A DNA stretch of 64,000 nucleotides from Haloferax litoreum (lineage in GTDB: Archaea; Halobacteriota; Halobacteria; Halobacteriales; Haloferacaceae): contig NZ_WKJO01000001.1 of assembly GCF_009674605.1 (NCBI RefSeq), positions 1,054,001 to 1,118,000 on the forward strand, written 5' to 3'. Below the pieces are notes generated by a model, which was given only the letters and a program-made list of their open reading frames with translations, was not told the DNA's origin and ran no database searches. This document shows, piece after piece, positions 1 through 8,809 of this stretch (position 1 is its first letter; each line of letters begins with the position of its first letter). A program made the translations under genes and the position numbers.

Positions 1-1885
1 CGTCGACCGCGTCGTCGAATTCGAGGAGCGGTGAGTCGAGTGCCGGCCGAGCGAGCATCACGACGAGACTCACAAAGATGGCGAGGATGCCGAGTTCGCC
101 GGCGGCAGCGAGGACGGCATCGACGATGCCGAGGGCCTCACCACTGCCGCCAGTGAGTGCGTCGATGATGCCGACACCGGCCGTGGCGTACGCGGCGATT
201 TGTGCGACGAAGAGGGTCACAATCCCACCGATGAGCGGGATGCGAGTCCGCTCGTTGTACGCTGCGACCACCGAGAGGAGCGCCATGATGGCGATGAGCG
301 TGAACCACGCGGACCGCGCGACGGTCAGGCGCTCGACGAGGAGGTAGTACAGCAACAGGAGAATCGGGATGAGGTAGAACCACCCGCGTGCGAGGTGGAA
401 GCGAAGGTCGACGACCTCAGAGCGGTCGAGGCCGCCGATGTTGGCCCGAGTCGCTTCGAGGTGGACCATGACCCACACACCGAAGAAGAACACCACGGCG
501 GGAATCGCCGCCGCGATGATGATGTCCGAGAACGGGACGCCGATGAACTCAATCATCAGGAACGCTGCTGCGCCCATGACTGGCGGGAGAATCTGCCCGC
601 CAGAGGACGCAGACGCTTCGACGGCACCCGCGAACTCAGAGCGGTAGCCAGAGCGCTTCATCAACGGGATGGTGAAGGCACCGGTCGTCACGGTGTTCGC
701 AATCGAGGACCCGGAGATGGTCCCCATGAACCCGGACGCGAGGATGGACGCCTTCGCTGGGCCCCCCTTTCGGGTCCCCGTCGCGGCGTACGCGAGGTCG
801 ATGAACCACTGGCCTGCGCCGGACATCTCCAGGAACGCTCCGAACAGGATGAAGATGTAGATGAACTGCACGGAGACGGTGACCGGGATGCCGAACACAC
901 CGTTTTCGGTGTTGTACCAGAGGTTCTGGATGATGTTCGCCCACGTCCCTTCCGGGATGGAGAGGACGCCGATGAGTGGCGTCGTCGGCGAGATGAGGAA
1001 CCCGTACTTCGCGTAGACGATGAACGAGGCGACGATGAGCGTCAGGTAGAACCCGAGCGAGCGTCGCGTCGCTTCGAGCACCAAGAGGACGCCGACGACG
1101 CCGAGGAAGAACGGGTACGACACGCCGGCGAGTGGGATTCCGACGGCGCTGATAATCTCGGCGACGAAGCCGAGTGGTCCGAGGTACTCTGCGACAGTCC
1201 GGCCCGCGTTGAGGCCGAAGATACGGAGTTGCTGAATCTCGGACCACTCCATGACCATGTAGATGGCCGTCGCGGCGGCGAGGACGATGAAGAGCAGGTC
1301 CACGGGCGTCACGCGTTCACGGTCCGGGTCGACGGCGAGCCAGCGGACGAACCGCCGGACACCGGCAGCGGCGCGAGTGACGGGGCTGTCTTCACCGAGG
1401 CTCGATGCGAGCGATGGTACGACGCGCCCGAGACGCGTCGCGACGGCACCGTGTCCGGTCGTCGGCGGGAAGAGGATGAACGCCAAGATGAGCGCGAAGG
1501 CGACGTGAATCGAGTTCACCTGCAGGAGTTGCAGTGACCCGAGCGAAACCTCGCCGACGAGAGGCAGTGTCGCCGAGAAGTCGAATCCACGGGCCGCCAG
1601 CCACACTTGGAACACCGAGAAGGTGATGGCGATGAAGGAGGTGACGATTGCGGCCCATCCGGTAATGGTTCGCTTGCGGTCGATGCCCTCCAGCATCTCC
1701 TGAGCCTCTTCTTCGGATATCTCTTCGTCTGTCTCGGTCCCCTCACTGTCGTTCGGCGCCTCACCACCGTCGGTTCGAACCGGTGGCACGTCGCCGTCGT
1801 GTCCTCCCGTGCGGTCGGACCGAGGGGCATCATTGCTGTCGTTGGGGTCGTCGGTTCGACCCTCGTCGTGTGTTCTGTTCGTCAT
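1..1885 (-). CDS. TRAP transporter fused permease, TAXI type (3' end outside window)
   Basis: The frame opens at an ATG at 1883-1885 and stays open to the left edge, so the C-terminus lies outside the window. The product begins with an acidic, Asp/Glu-rich cytoplasmic tail of about 75 residues. Many hydrophobic segments follow, for example around GWAAIVTSFIAITFSVFQVW and VDLLFIVLAAATAIYMVMEW. This fits the fused 4TM/12TM (DctQM-like) permease of TAXI-TRAP importers, which take up organic acids or amino acids using an ion gradient. It lies 3 nt downstream of a DUF1850 gene and after a TAXI binding protein on the same strand, the usual trio for this family. The substrate cannot be told from sequence. 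Confidence 0.85.
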   Translation of the reverse strand, partial: MTNRTHDEGRTDDPNDSNDAPRSDRTGGHDGDVPPVRTDGGEAPNDSEGTETDEEISEEEAQEMLEGIDRKRTITGWAAIVTSFIAITFSVFQVWLAARGFDFSATLPLVGEVSLGSLQLLQVNSIHVAFALILAFILFPPTTGHGAVATRLGRVVPSLASSLGEDSPVTRAAAGVRRFVRWLAVDPDRERVTPVDLLFIVLAAATAIYMVMEWSEIQQLRIFGLNAGRTVAEYLGPLGFVAEIISAVGIPLAGVSYPFFLGVVGVLLVLEATRRSLGFYLTLIVASFIVYAKYGFLISPTTPLIGVLSIPEGTWANIIQNLWYNTENGVFGIPVTVSVQFIYIFILFGAFLEMSGAGQWFIDLAYAATGTRKGGPAKASILASGFMGTISGSSIANTVTTGAFTIPLMKRSGYRSEFAGAVEASASSGGQILPPVMGAAAFLMIEFIGVPFSDIIIAAAIPAVVFFFGVWVMVHLEATRANIGGLDRSEVVDLRFHLARGWFYLIPILLLLYYLLVERLTVARSAWFTLIAIMALLSVVAAYNERTRIPLIGGIVTLFVAQIAAYATAGVGIIDALTGGSGEALGIVDAVLAAAGELGILAIFVSLVVMLARPALDSPLLEFDDAVD

Positions 1886-1888
1886 TGG

Positions 1889-2377
1889 TCAGTGGAGGGC
1901 GGCATCGAGGACCGACTGGTTCGTGACGTGAAGGCGAACTGAGCGCGCATCGGAGAGCTCGACGAGGTCGTACGTCTCGTCTCCGACGTGGAGTTTGTGA
2001 CCGGCGACGTGGCCGGGCTTGATGTAAACTTCCTCCCAGCTCCCTTCTGGGTCGAAGACGTACGACCCGTTTTCCTTGTGGACGTCAGCATAGGCTGGAA
2101 GGCCCCACCCGTACGACTCGAATTCCATTCTCGTCATCTCGAGTTCACCGTTTCTTCGAACTGTGTACTCGTCGAGGACGCGCGTCTTCTCGACGCTGTG
2201 CATATACTCGACGGAGACGGTAGTATCTTCTTGAACTGGCGCTGTCAGTAGCGTCTCGCCTGTCTCCGCGTCTTCGACGACGAGCGCTTGCCCGCCGGGA
2301 ACGGCGGCGCTCCCGCCGACAGCGAGCGCTAACACCGCGACTGCGACGAGGAAACGTGTTCGGTTCGAATCAAGCAT
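1889..2377 (-). CDS. DUF1850 protein of the TAXI-TRAP operon
   Basis: A 162-residue protein with a hydrophobic N-terminal segment (about residues 8-28, signal peptide or anchor) and a beta-rich extracytoplasmic part. It contains the SVEYMHSVEKT stretch typical of DUF1850 proteins. These small proteins are nearly always encoded between a TAXI solute receptor and the fused TRAP permease, as here. The gene sits 51 nt after the receptor stop and 3 nt before the permease start, so it is probably co-transcribed with both. Its molecular role is not established; an accessory function at the membrane is an inference. Confidence 0.85.
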   Translation of the reverse strand: MLDSNRTRFLVAVAVLALAVGGSAAVPGGQALVVEDAETGETLLTAPVQEDTTVSVEYMHSVEKTRVLDEYTVRRNGELEMTRMEFESYGWGLPAYADVHKENGSYVFDPEGSWEEVYIKPGHVAGHKLHVGDETYDLVELSDARSVRLHVTNQSVLDAALH

Positions 2378-2428
2378 CGAAAGGATTGGTCGGGTTGGTA
2401 TACTGCTGTTCTGGTGCGCCCCTGTGCG

Positions 2429-3460
2429 TTAGCCGAAGTAGGCTTCAGCACCGGGGTGCAGCTCGATGGACATGCCGTCTTGGGCGGTGTCCGCCGAGAT
2501 GAAGTCCGTCTTGATGGTCAACTGGTCGACGTTGTCGAAGATTGCCGCGGTGACCGCTTCGACAGTCGCGTCGGACTGTTCGGCGTTGGTCGCAATCATC
2601 GCCTGGACCGAGACGGTCGGGGCGGGGTTCTCGAGGCCGTAGGTACCGGCCGGGACTTCGTCGTCCGCGTAGAACGGTGCGGCTCCCTTGACGGCTTCGC
2701 GGGCGTCGCCCTCGACGGGGACGATGCGGACGTCTTCGGTCGCAGCGAGTTCTTCGATGGCACCGACCGGCCAGCCGCCGACGACGAATGCCGCGTCGAT
2801 GTCGCCGTTCTTCAGCTGGTCAGAAGCCTGCGAGAAGCCGGTGTTCTGCTCGGTGTAGTCCGTGACACCGAGGGCTTCGAGAATCTGGTTCGCGTTGACC
2901 TGCGTCCCGGACCCGAGGTCACCGGTGTTGATGGTCGCACCCGAGAGGTCGTCGGTCGTCTCGATGCCCGTGTCTGCGAGCGTGACGATGTGAATCGTCT
3001 CGGGGTAGAGCGTGGCAACGCCACGGAGGTTCTCGACGGCGTTCCCTTGGAACGCCTCGATACCCTCACCGTTGCGGGCGAAGTACGCGACGTCGTTCTG
3101 AATCAGTGCGAAGTCGGCGTCACCGCGTGCGAGGCTACCGACGTTCTCGACGGAGGCACCGGTCGACTGGACCTGAATAGTGAAGTCCGTATCGGACTCG
3201 ATGACCGACTTAAACTCGTTCGAGAGGGGGAAGTACGTCCCACCCGTGCCGCCTGCGTGCCACGAGAGGCGAGCACTGCCGCCGTTGCCGCCGTCATCAC
3301 CTTCGGTGGTCGTCTCTTCGGCTTCCGTCGTCTCTTCGCCACCGGACGATTCGGTGGTCGTCTCCTCGCCGTCGCCACCGCCGGTACACCCGGCGAGGCC
3401 AGCGAGACCAACTGCGCCTGTTGCAGCGATAAACTGTCTTCGGTCGAGCTTCCGAGTCAT
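2429..3460 (-). CDS. TAXI family TRAP transporter solute-binding lipoprotein
   Basis: The 343-residue product begins MTRKLDRRQFIAATG, a twin-arginine signal, followed by the lipobox LAGC with the acylated Cys near residue 25. An acidic Thr/Glu/Gly linker to about residue 60 then leads to the periplasmic-binding-like domain, in which GGTGGTYFPLSN resembles the N-terminal ligand loop of TAXI receptors. It should be exported folded by Tat and anchored outside the cell to capture substrate for the downstream permease. I chose the ATG at 3458-3460. An in-frame start 11 codons upstream would place residues before the Tat signal, and an A/T-rich TATA-like stretch at 3470-3485 fits a leaderless start here. 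Confidence 0.92.
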   Translation of the reverse strand: MTRKLDRRQFIAATGAVGLAGLAGCTGGGDGEETTTESSGGEETTEAEETTTEGDDGGNGGSARLSWHAGGTGGTYFPLSNEFKSVIESDTDFTIQVQSTGASVENVGSLARGDADFALIQNDVAYFARNGEGIEAFQGNAVENLRGVATLYPETIHIVTLADTGIETTDDLSGATINTGDLGSGTQVNANQILEALGVTDYTEQNTGFSQASDQLKNGDIDAAFVVGGWPVGAIEELAATEDVRIVPVEGDAREAVKGAAPFYADDEVPAGTYGLENPAPTVSVQAMIATNAEQSDATVEAVTAAIFDNVDQLTIKTDFISADTAQDGMSIELHPGAEAYFG

Positions 3461-3845
3461 ACAGTACCATTCGTATTTATAAATATAAATCACTGTTCAT
3501 GTCAGAGCCCAAAATGTGTATATTTTCACATTATAGATGATAAATTATTATTATAGATTGGGGTTTTAATGTGGGAGATGTTATCGTAGAACCATCCCCT
3601 ATCGTAGGTGGGATAATGTCGTTCAAGAAGTATTAACTATTCGGCAGTCTTCGTCAGGGCGGCGAACGGGGGTCCACTTGTGTTCGACTCGAAATGAAGG
3701 GTTCGGTGGTGTCTATTCTCGTTGCATCGCCGAGTGTGCTGGTGTTTGTCACACTACTCGAAAGAGGTGTGCTTCGGGACGTTCGAGTCGAGCGAAAACC
3801 CCTCGACACCGGTCACTTTTCGACCCGAAAAGAGGGGGTGTCGCC
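3461..3845. promoter_or_regulatory. AT-rich intergenic region with TATA element and repeats upstream of the TAXI operon
   Basis: No gene can be supported here. The part near 3465-3640 is far richer in A and T than the rest of the window. It carries a minus-strand TATA-like run (3470-3485) for the TAXI receptor gene, two direct copies of TATCGTAG at 3582-3589 and 3600-3607, and an imperfect inverted repeat, ATCCCCTA at 3594-3601 against TAGGTGGGAT at 3605-3614. The repeats are candidates for a regulator binding site. The remainder (3640-3845) shows nothing recognisable. Confidence 0.45.
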
Positions 3846-4055
3846 TCAGTCGACGATTATCTCTGAGTCGGACGACTCCGACGACGCGTCGGACGCTTTC
3901 GGCGACATCTCGTCTTTGTATCGCGTAATCCAGTCGGCGAAACAGTTCGGACAGAGTCGTTGGTCGTCGACCGTCGAACGGTCGACCTGTAGACGGACCG
4001 CCCGTGCGAGTGCGTCTTCGACCGGTTGCCCGCAACCGTCACATGGGTCGCTCAT
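3846..4055 (-). CDS. Small zinc-finger protein
   Basis: A 69-residue protein with two Cys pairs, CDGCG near residue 5 and CPNCF near residue 35, which together could bind one zinc ion. The C-terminal 20 residues are Ser/Asp/Glu-rich. Haloarchaea encode many such one-domain zinc-finger micro-proteins with CPxCG-like motifs, most without a known function. The ATG at 4053-4055 is the only start that keeps the first Cys pair. It is transcribed on its own, downstream of upp on the same strand, with a 93-nt gap. Confidence 0.7.
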   Translation of the reverse strand: MSDPCDGCGQPVEDALARAVRLQVDRSTVDDQRLCPNCFADWITRYKDEMSPKASDASSESSDSEIIVD

Positions 4056-4148
4056 CTCCGACTCCCTCCGCGAGTACGAGTGTCGTCCATGATTCGGAGT
4101 GCGCGGGCGGTAACTTAGTCGTTACCCGCGTGCTTCGCGAGTGCGAGC

Positions 4149-4829
4149 CTAGGTGGTTCGAAACGCGCGGTCACCGGCGTCGCCGAGGCCGGGGACGATG
4201 TATCCGTCGTCGTCGAGGTAGTCGTCGATAGCGACCGTCAGCAGGTCGACTTCGGGGAACTGCTCGCCGACGCGAAGGAGTCCGTCGGGGGCCGAGACGG
4301 CCGAGAGGACGAAGAGTTTCTCGGGGTCGACGCCCGCGTTTTCGAGGACGTGGTCGAGGACGGCGCACATCGTCGACCCCGTGGCGAGCATCGGGTCGGC
4401 CACGATGACGGTGTCCGCTTCGGTGATTTCGGGGAGTTTCACGTAGTCGATGGTGATGGGGAAACTCCCTTCCTCGCTCATGCCTGCCTCTTCGTCACGG
4501 CCTGCGGAGATGACGCCCTGCTTCGCCCGCGGGAAGGCCTTCAGGAGACCTTCGACGAAGGGCGTAGCGGCGCGAAGCACGTTGATGATGACCACGTTGT
4601 CGAGGCCCTTCACACGTTCACCGGTCGTCTCCTGCAGTGGCGTCTGGATGGTGACGTATTCGGTCTCCATCGCACCGTCGATAATCTCGTAGCCACAGAT
4701 ACGGCCGAGTTTGACGAGGCCTTTTCGGAAGGCGACCTGCGTCGTCTGGACGTCTCGGAGGCGCGAGAGCGTGTCCTTCGCCAGCGCGTGCGTGATGAGG
4801 TACGCGTCGTCTCGGTCTTCGATGGGCAT
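4149..4829 (-). CDS. upp: Uracil phosphoribosyltransferase
   Basis: The 226-residue enzyme converts uracil and PRPP to UMP in pyrimidine salvage. The PRPP-binding loop is visible as [14 protein letters not shown], and the C-terminal [10 protein letters not shown] is the uracil-binding tail of Upp enzymes. Length matches the family. A TATA-like TTTATG lies about 30 nt before the ATG on the minus strand (4858-4864), so the transcript probably begins near the start codon. Neighbours are not pyrimidine genes; pyrD lies about 40 kb away at 44013. Confidence 0.96.
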   Translation of the reverse strand: MPIEDRDDAYLITHALAKDTLSRLRDVQTTQVAFRKGLVKLGRICGYEIIDGAMETEYVTIQTPLQETTGERVKGLDNVVIINVLRAATPFVEGLLKAFPRAKQGVISAGRDEEAGMSEEGSFPITIDYVKLPEITEADTVIVADPMLATGSTMCAVLDHVLENAGVDPEKLFVLSAVSAPDGLLRVGEQFPEVDLLTVAIDDYLDDDGYIVPGLGDAGDRAFRTT

Positions 4830-5076
4830 CTTACCGAATAAGCGGACTCCCGAAGGACATAAATGCGGCTATCGGCCGCCAGCGGCCCCCTGCGGGTAGT
4901 TCACGAATGGGGCGCGAGGGAGTCGCACGACGACGGGTGCGAGTCGTGTTACGGACTCATTACGTGGATAGACACGGCCCGACCGCCAACACCACCGAGT
5001 ATAGGTTCCCTACTGTGACACTCTGGACGAGGATAAGCTGAGTATATCTTTGTCGTCGTAGCGCGTAGAATGGACT

Positions 5077-5406
5077 ATGTACCTGCGGAATCGCCACGGA
5101 AAGAGCGTCGACGCCGTCCCGTTCTTCGTCGTGGCCTCGCTCGCGTTCATGTTCGTCGTCTCCTTCGGGCCGTTCTACGGGACACTGTTCGGCCTCTCTA
5201 TCGCGGCGGGCCTCGTCGGGTCATTCGTCGTGACCGTCGGATGCAGTTGCGTCGCGTACTACCGACTCGTCTGGACCGTGGACCCTGACCTCCGTGCCGA
5301 GATTCCGGTGAGCGTTCGCTTACGGAATCTGGGGTACGCCGCGTTGGCACTCTTCTTTCTCCTCGTCTTGTTGCTCCTCCCGGTCATCCATCGGATGTAC
5401 TACTGA
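5077..5406 (+). CDS. Small haloarchaeal membrane protein
   Basis: A 109-residue protein with three likely membrane segments, about residues 14-34, 38-62 and 86-105, joined by short polar loops. I do not recognise a family. The ATG at 5077 lies about 30 nt after the A/T-rich element TATATCTTTG (about 5042-5051), consistent with leaderless transcription. The gene stands alone between divergent upp and the small zinc-ribbon gene at 5553. No function can be assigned. Confidence 0.7.
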   Translation: MYLRNRHGKSVDAVPFFVVASLAFMFVVSFGPFYGTLFGLSIAAGLVGSFVVTVGCSCVAYYRLVWTVDPDLRAEIPVSVRLRNLGYAALALFFLLVLLLLPVIHRMYY

Positions 5407-5552
5407 GATACGTCGGCGGCGCACGGTGGCTCCTCGCCGGCGAGACTCGCACCGGCGTGTTGTGTGAGCGGTCGTGCACCTGTGGAAGCGGTCGTGTACC
5501 GTGCTCGGCCACCCGGCCGGGGATTTAACAATCGAGCCAACGAGCCGAAGCT

Positions 5553-5774
5553 ATGGGTCTCGTTAGCACACTCAGAGGCGTTCTCGTGGCCGCGAACCAG
5601 TCGGCAGACAGGTCGGGAACTGGCCGTGAATCGAAAGGCGGGTACTGGTGTCACGACTGTGGCGAGCGTATCCTCGACCTCGACGTGGAGGGCGAAGGCC
5701 CACCGTCGTGTCCGTCCTGTGGCGACGAGATGGTGTTGGAGCGTTCTCCCGGAAGCACTGGGTGTGCGTGTTAG
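5553..5774 (+). CDS. Small zinc-ribbon protein with CPxCG motif
   Basis: A 73-residue protein. After a basic N-terminal segment of about 30 residues it shows WCHDCGERI (Cys 33 and 36) and PSCPSCGDEM (Cys about 53 and 56), a classic two-knuckle zinc ribbon, followed by a Cys-containing tail GCAC. A TATA-like GATTTAACA at about 5522-5530 sits 25-28 nt before the ATG, so the message is probably leaderless. It belongs to the haloarchaeal class of C(P)xCG micro-proteins. Nucleic-acid or partner-protein binding is possible but not shown by the sequence. Confidence 0.75.
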   Translation: MGLVSTLRGVLVAANQSADRSGTGRESKGGYWCHDCGERILDLDVEGEGPPSCPSCGDEMVLERSPGSTGCAC

Positions 5775-5820
5775 CTGGCACGCGACGTCCGGTCCTCGAG
5801 TGCGACCGACCTTCCCGCCG

Positions 5821-6024
5821 CTACTTCGTCACGACGTAGGTGAGTGCGATGAGCACTAGCGCCGCTGTCGCGACGTTGACGAAGGTGAACGCCATGAGTT
5901 CGAGGTACGAGAGTCCGTAGACCACGACGGTGGCGAAGATGGACGAGAGGACGATGTTCATGACGAACACGACGCGAGGGTCGCCTTCGCCCCACTCTAT
6001 CTCGCCGGTCTCTCCGTCGCTCAT
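5821..6024 (-). CDS. Small two-helix membrane protein
   Basis: The 67-residue product has an acidic N-terminus of 16 residues and two hydrophobic helices (about residues 18-40 and 44-65). Its ATG overlaps the TGA of the upstream G3E GTPase gene by four nucleotides (ATGA at 6021-6024), which implies translational coupling and a shared transcript. I recognise no family. The coupling suggests a role linked to the GTPase, for example in metal handling at the membrane, but that is inference. Confidence 0.7.
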   Translation of the reverse strand: MSDGETGEIEWGEGDPRVVFVMNIVLSSIFATVVVYGLSYLELMAFTFVNVATAALVLIALTYVVTK

Positions 6025-7307
6025 TGCGCACCCTCCGGTTCGGCGAGCGTGAGTTCAGCACCCGGTTCGACAGGATACGTGCCGTTTGCCACGTCTGCAC
6101 CCGGTTCGAGGACGTGTTCGTCCAGTGCCTCGACGAGGGACGCTTCGTCGATGCCGCGTCCGATGAACACGAGTTCGGTCCGTTTGTCGCCGTACTCGTC
6201 GTGCCAGTCGATTTCGGGGTGATTGCGTCGGTAGGTGTCCTGTTCGAACTCGGGGAGTGTCGCAATCCACGGGCCGCCGGCGGTCACGTACGCCGACGGA
6301 CCGGCCTGACTGTAGGTGTAGTGGACATCGTCGGCCCCGCCAATCCACAACGACCCTTTGGCTCGGACGACCGAATCGGGGAGATTCCCGAGCACTTCCG
6401 ACGCTCCATCGGGGTCGAGCGGTGCGCGTCGGCGGTAGACGAACGACGTGATGCCGTACGTCTCCTCTGCGTGCGAGACGACGCTGTGGTCGTGGTCGTC
6501 TCCGTGTGCGTGCGAACGTTCGTCGTGACTGCTGTGGTCGTGGTCGTCTCCCTCGTGACCACTCTCGTCGTGGCCCTCGGCATCTCTCGCTTCACCCTCG
6601 TGTTCGAGTGCGGCCCGCCAGCCAACGGGTGCATCGGGGTCGTGGAGGTCTGAGAGGAGGAAATCGACGTCCACGCCGCCGTGGGTCGTCTCGACGATAT
6701 CGACGCTGGGACGAAGCGCCGAAATCACGTCGCGCACGTCTGCGACTTCGTCGTCGCTGACGAGGTCACGCTTGTTGAGGACGACGAGGTCCGCGCTCTC
6801 GACCTGTTCGACGAGGAGGTCGGAGAGCGGTTCGACCGACCCGTCGCTGTCCTCGGCGACCGTTCGTTCGGGGTCGCCGCCGACGAAGGTGTCGGCGAAG
6901 AGGCGGGCGTCGACGACGGTCACGAGACCGGCGACGTCGTACCTCGCTGCCGCCCGCGACGTGACGAAGAGTCGCGCGACTGGTCCGGGTCGTGACACGC
7001 CGGACGCCTCGACGACGAGGTGGTCGAACGAGCGCTCCTGAGCGAGTCGCACGACGGCCGTCTCGAGGTCGTCCTGCAGTTCACAGCAGATACACCCGTT
7101 GGACAATTCCGTCACACCACCGCCGACGGTCAGTTCGGACTCCTCTGCGACCAACTCGGCGTCGACGTTCACCGACCCCATGTCGTTGACGAGGACGGCG
7201 ATGTCGTGGTCGCCAGCGTTCGTCAACAGGTGGTTGAGAAGCGTCGTCTTGCCCGCCCCGAGGCTCCCGCCGAGCACCGTCACAGGGATTGCCTCACGCG
7301 GATTCAT
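6021..7307 (-). CDS. G3E family GTPase (CobW/ZNG1-type metallochaperone)
   Basis: The 428-residue protein has the G3E GTPase layout. The Walker A is GGSLGAGKTT (residues 13-22), the metal motif is CICC within NGCICCELQDD, and NKRD supplies guanine specificity. A CobW C-terminal domain follows. Between the GTPase and C-terminal domains lies a loop crowded with His and Asp (GDDHDHSSHDERSHAHGDDH), a probable zinc or nickel reservoir. Members of this family pass metals to client enzymes using GTP. I chose the ATG at 7305-7307; longer in-frame openings lack a credible start. The stop overlaps the next gene. The client metal (Zn, Ni or Co) cannot be decided. Confidence 0.9.
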   Translation of the reverse strand: MNPREAIPVTVLGGSLGAGKTTLLNHLLTNAGDHDIAVLVNDMGSVNVDAELVAEESELTVGGGVTELSNGCICCELQDDLETAVVRLAQERSFDHLVVEASGVSRPGPVARLFVTSRAAARYDVAGLVTVVDARLFADTFVGGDPERTVAEDSDGSVEPLSDLLVEQVESADLVVLNKRDLVSDDEVADVRDVISALRPSVDIVETTHGGVDVDFLLSDLHDPDAPVGWRAALEHEGEARDAEGHDESGHEGDDHDHSSHDERSHAHGDDHDHSVVSHAEETYGITSFVYRRRAPLDPDGASEVLGNLPDSVVRAKGSLWIGGADDVHYTYSQAGPSAYVTAGGPWIATLPEFEQDTYRRNHPEIDWHDEYGDKRTELVFIGRGIDEASLVEALDEHVLEPGADVANGTYPVEPGAELTLAEPEGAQ

Positions 7308-7408
7308 GGCCGGCCCTACCTCGCCCTCGTATATGAACCCGGGGGAATCCTGTGTCGTCGTTCGTGAGCGATACGCTTTTGGCCAGTCATCGGCGAGTGT
7401 GTAACCTG

Positions 7409-7705
7409 ATGACGCTTGCCGCGCGCATCGAGTCCTTTCGTGAACTCGTAGTGGAGTGGCTTCGCGGCCTCTACCACGGGATGATAACACACCCGGCCTA
7501 CGAGAAAATCGAGAAACAGGCCGAAGACGACGAAGACGCGTTTATGCTCGCGTGCTTCCCGGATGCGTTCGGCATCCCGTCGCCCGTCTCCTACTACACG
7601 GCCGAACTGCTGCCGTACCTCGAAGACGAGTTCGAGGCGTGGGAGCGACGGATGTGGGACCGTGGGTCGCTTCTCGAACGAAAGGGCCATCAATACCACT
7701 TCTAA
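7409..7705 (+). CDS. Conserved small protein coupled to the Get3/ArsA-like ATPase
   Basis: A 98-residue soluble protein beginning MTLAARIESFREL, rich in aromatic and acidic residues (PAYEKIEKQAEDDEDAFMLA, YYTAELLPYLEDEFEAWERR), probably mostly helical. It ends one nucleotide before the ATG of the ArsA-type ATPase, so the two are almost certainly co-translated. An earlier in-frame ATG at 7352 would overlap the divergent promoter region; the ATG at 7409 gives a compact protein. I recognise no family. A partner or adaptor role for the ATPase is inferred only from spacing. Confidence 0.7.
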   Translation: MTLAARIESFRELVVEWLRGLYHGMITHPAYEKIEKQAEDDEDAFMLACFPDAFGIPSPVSYYTAELLPYLEDEFEAWERRMWDRGSLLERKGHQYHF

Positions 7706-7706
7706 C

Positions 7707-8672
7707 ATGCGAAAATTCGTGTTCTTCGGCGGAAAGGGCGGCGTCGGAAAGACGACCATGTCGAGCGCCTACGCGGTCAAGTGCGCTCGCGCTGGCGTCT
7801 CCACGCTCCTCGTCTCGACAGACCCGGCGCACAGTACGCGGGACGTGTTCGACCAGTCGTTCACCGACACGCCGGAACCCGTCGAGGACGAACCGAACCT
7901 CGACGCGATGGAGATAGACCCCGAGACGGAAGTCCGGGAACATCTCATGGAGACGAAGCGAGCGCTGGGCGAACAGGTGAGTCCGGCGATGGTCAACGAA
8001 ATCGACCGGCAGATTGAGATGGCCCACCAGACGCCCGGCGCACACGAATCTGCACTCTTCGACCGGTTCATCGACGTGATGCGGGACTCCGACCAGTACG
8101 ACCGGATCGTCTTCGACACCTCGCCGACGGGTGGCACCCTTCGCCTCCTCTCGTTGCCCGAGTACCTCGACGGGTGGATTCAACGACTGCTCCACAAACG
8201 AAAGCAGTCGGTCAAACTCTTCGAGCGTGCGGCTATCGGCAACAACGAACCACGGCGGATGATGGAAGGCGACCCGATTATCGCACGTCTCGAACAGCGT
8301 CGTGACGACTTCAACTTCGCCAAGGAGATGCTCCAGTCGCAGGCGGCGTTCTTCCTCGTCGTGAACCCCGACGAACTCTCGATTCGTGAGACGAAGCGAG
8401 CAGTCGAGCAACTGGACGACTACGGACTCGACGTTCGTGGACTGGCGGTCAACCGCCTGACACCCGAACCGGACCCAGACGAACAGGGCCGTGGCGCGAC
8501 GTTCTTGCGAAATCGGGTCAAGACCGAACAGGAGCGGCTTCGAGAACTCCGCGAGGACCTATCGCCACCGCTGGTCGCCGCAATCGAGACACGGGTCGCC
8601 GAAGTGAAAGGAGATTTCCTCGGTGAAGTGGCGGACGAAATCGAGGTTGGTGTAGAACTCACCACGAATTGA
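7707..8672 (+). CDS. ArsA/Get3-family ATPase
   Basis: The 321-residue product opens MRKFVFFGGKGGVGKTT, the deviant Walker A of the SIMIBI class (residues 8-17), followed by STDPAHS (switch I-like) and DTSPTGGTLR (switch II-like). It has one ATPase domain, unlike the duplicated bacterial ArsA, and so resembles archaeal Get3. Get3 dimers target tail-anchored membrane proteins in eukaryotes; archaeal members are proposed to do the same. No arsenical genes lie nearby, which argues against an arsenite pump subunit. It follows a 98-residue gene after one nucleotide. Confidence 0.9.
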   Translation: MRKFVFFGGKGGVGKTTMSSAYAVKCARAGVSTLLVSTDPAHSTRDVFDQSFTDTPEPVEDEPNLDAMEIDPETEVREHLMETKRALGEQVSPAMVNEIDRQIEMAHQTPGAHESALFDRFIDVMRDSDQYDRIVFDTSPTGGTLRLLSLPEYLDGWIQRLLHKRKQSVKLFERAAIGNNEPRRMMEGDPIIARLEQRRDDFNFAKEMLQSQAAFFLVVNPDELSIRETKRAVEQLDDYGLDVRGLAVNRLTPEPDPDEQGRGATFLRNRVKTEQERLRELREDLSPPLVAAIETRVAEVKGDFLGEVADEIEVGVELTTN

Positions 8673-8809
8673 GTTGTCATTGAATTTATGACGGGATGTT
8701 GGTTTTCGAACCCGTAGCGATGCGTACCTGTACTCCAGTTTCCATACATTCTCAACTATCGTTAACGTTAAGGTAACCATTTTCGTGTCTCATGGTGGGG
8801 CAGAGTACC

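Noticed and set aside
200-1537. 445-residue open frame on the plus strand
   Set aside because: It is the mirror of the TRAP permease on the minus strand. The translation is an Asp/Glu/Arg-rich string with no domain, as expected for the antisense frame of GC-rich coding DNA.
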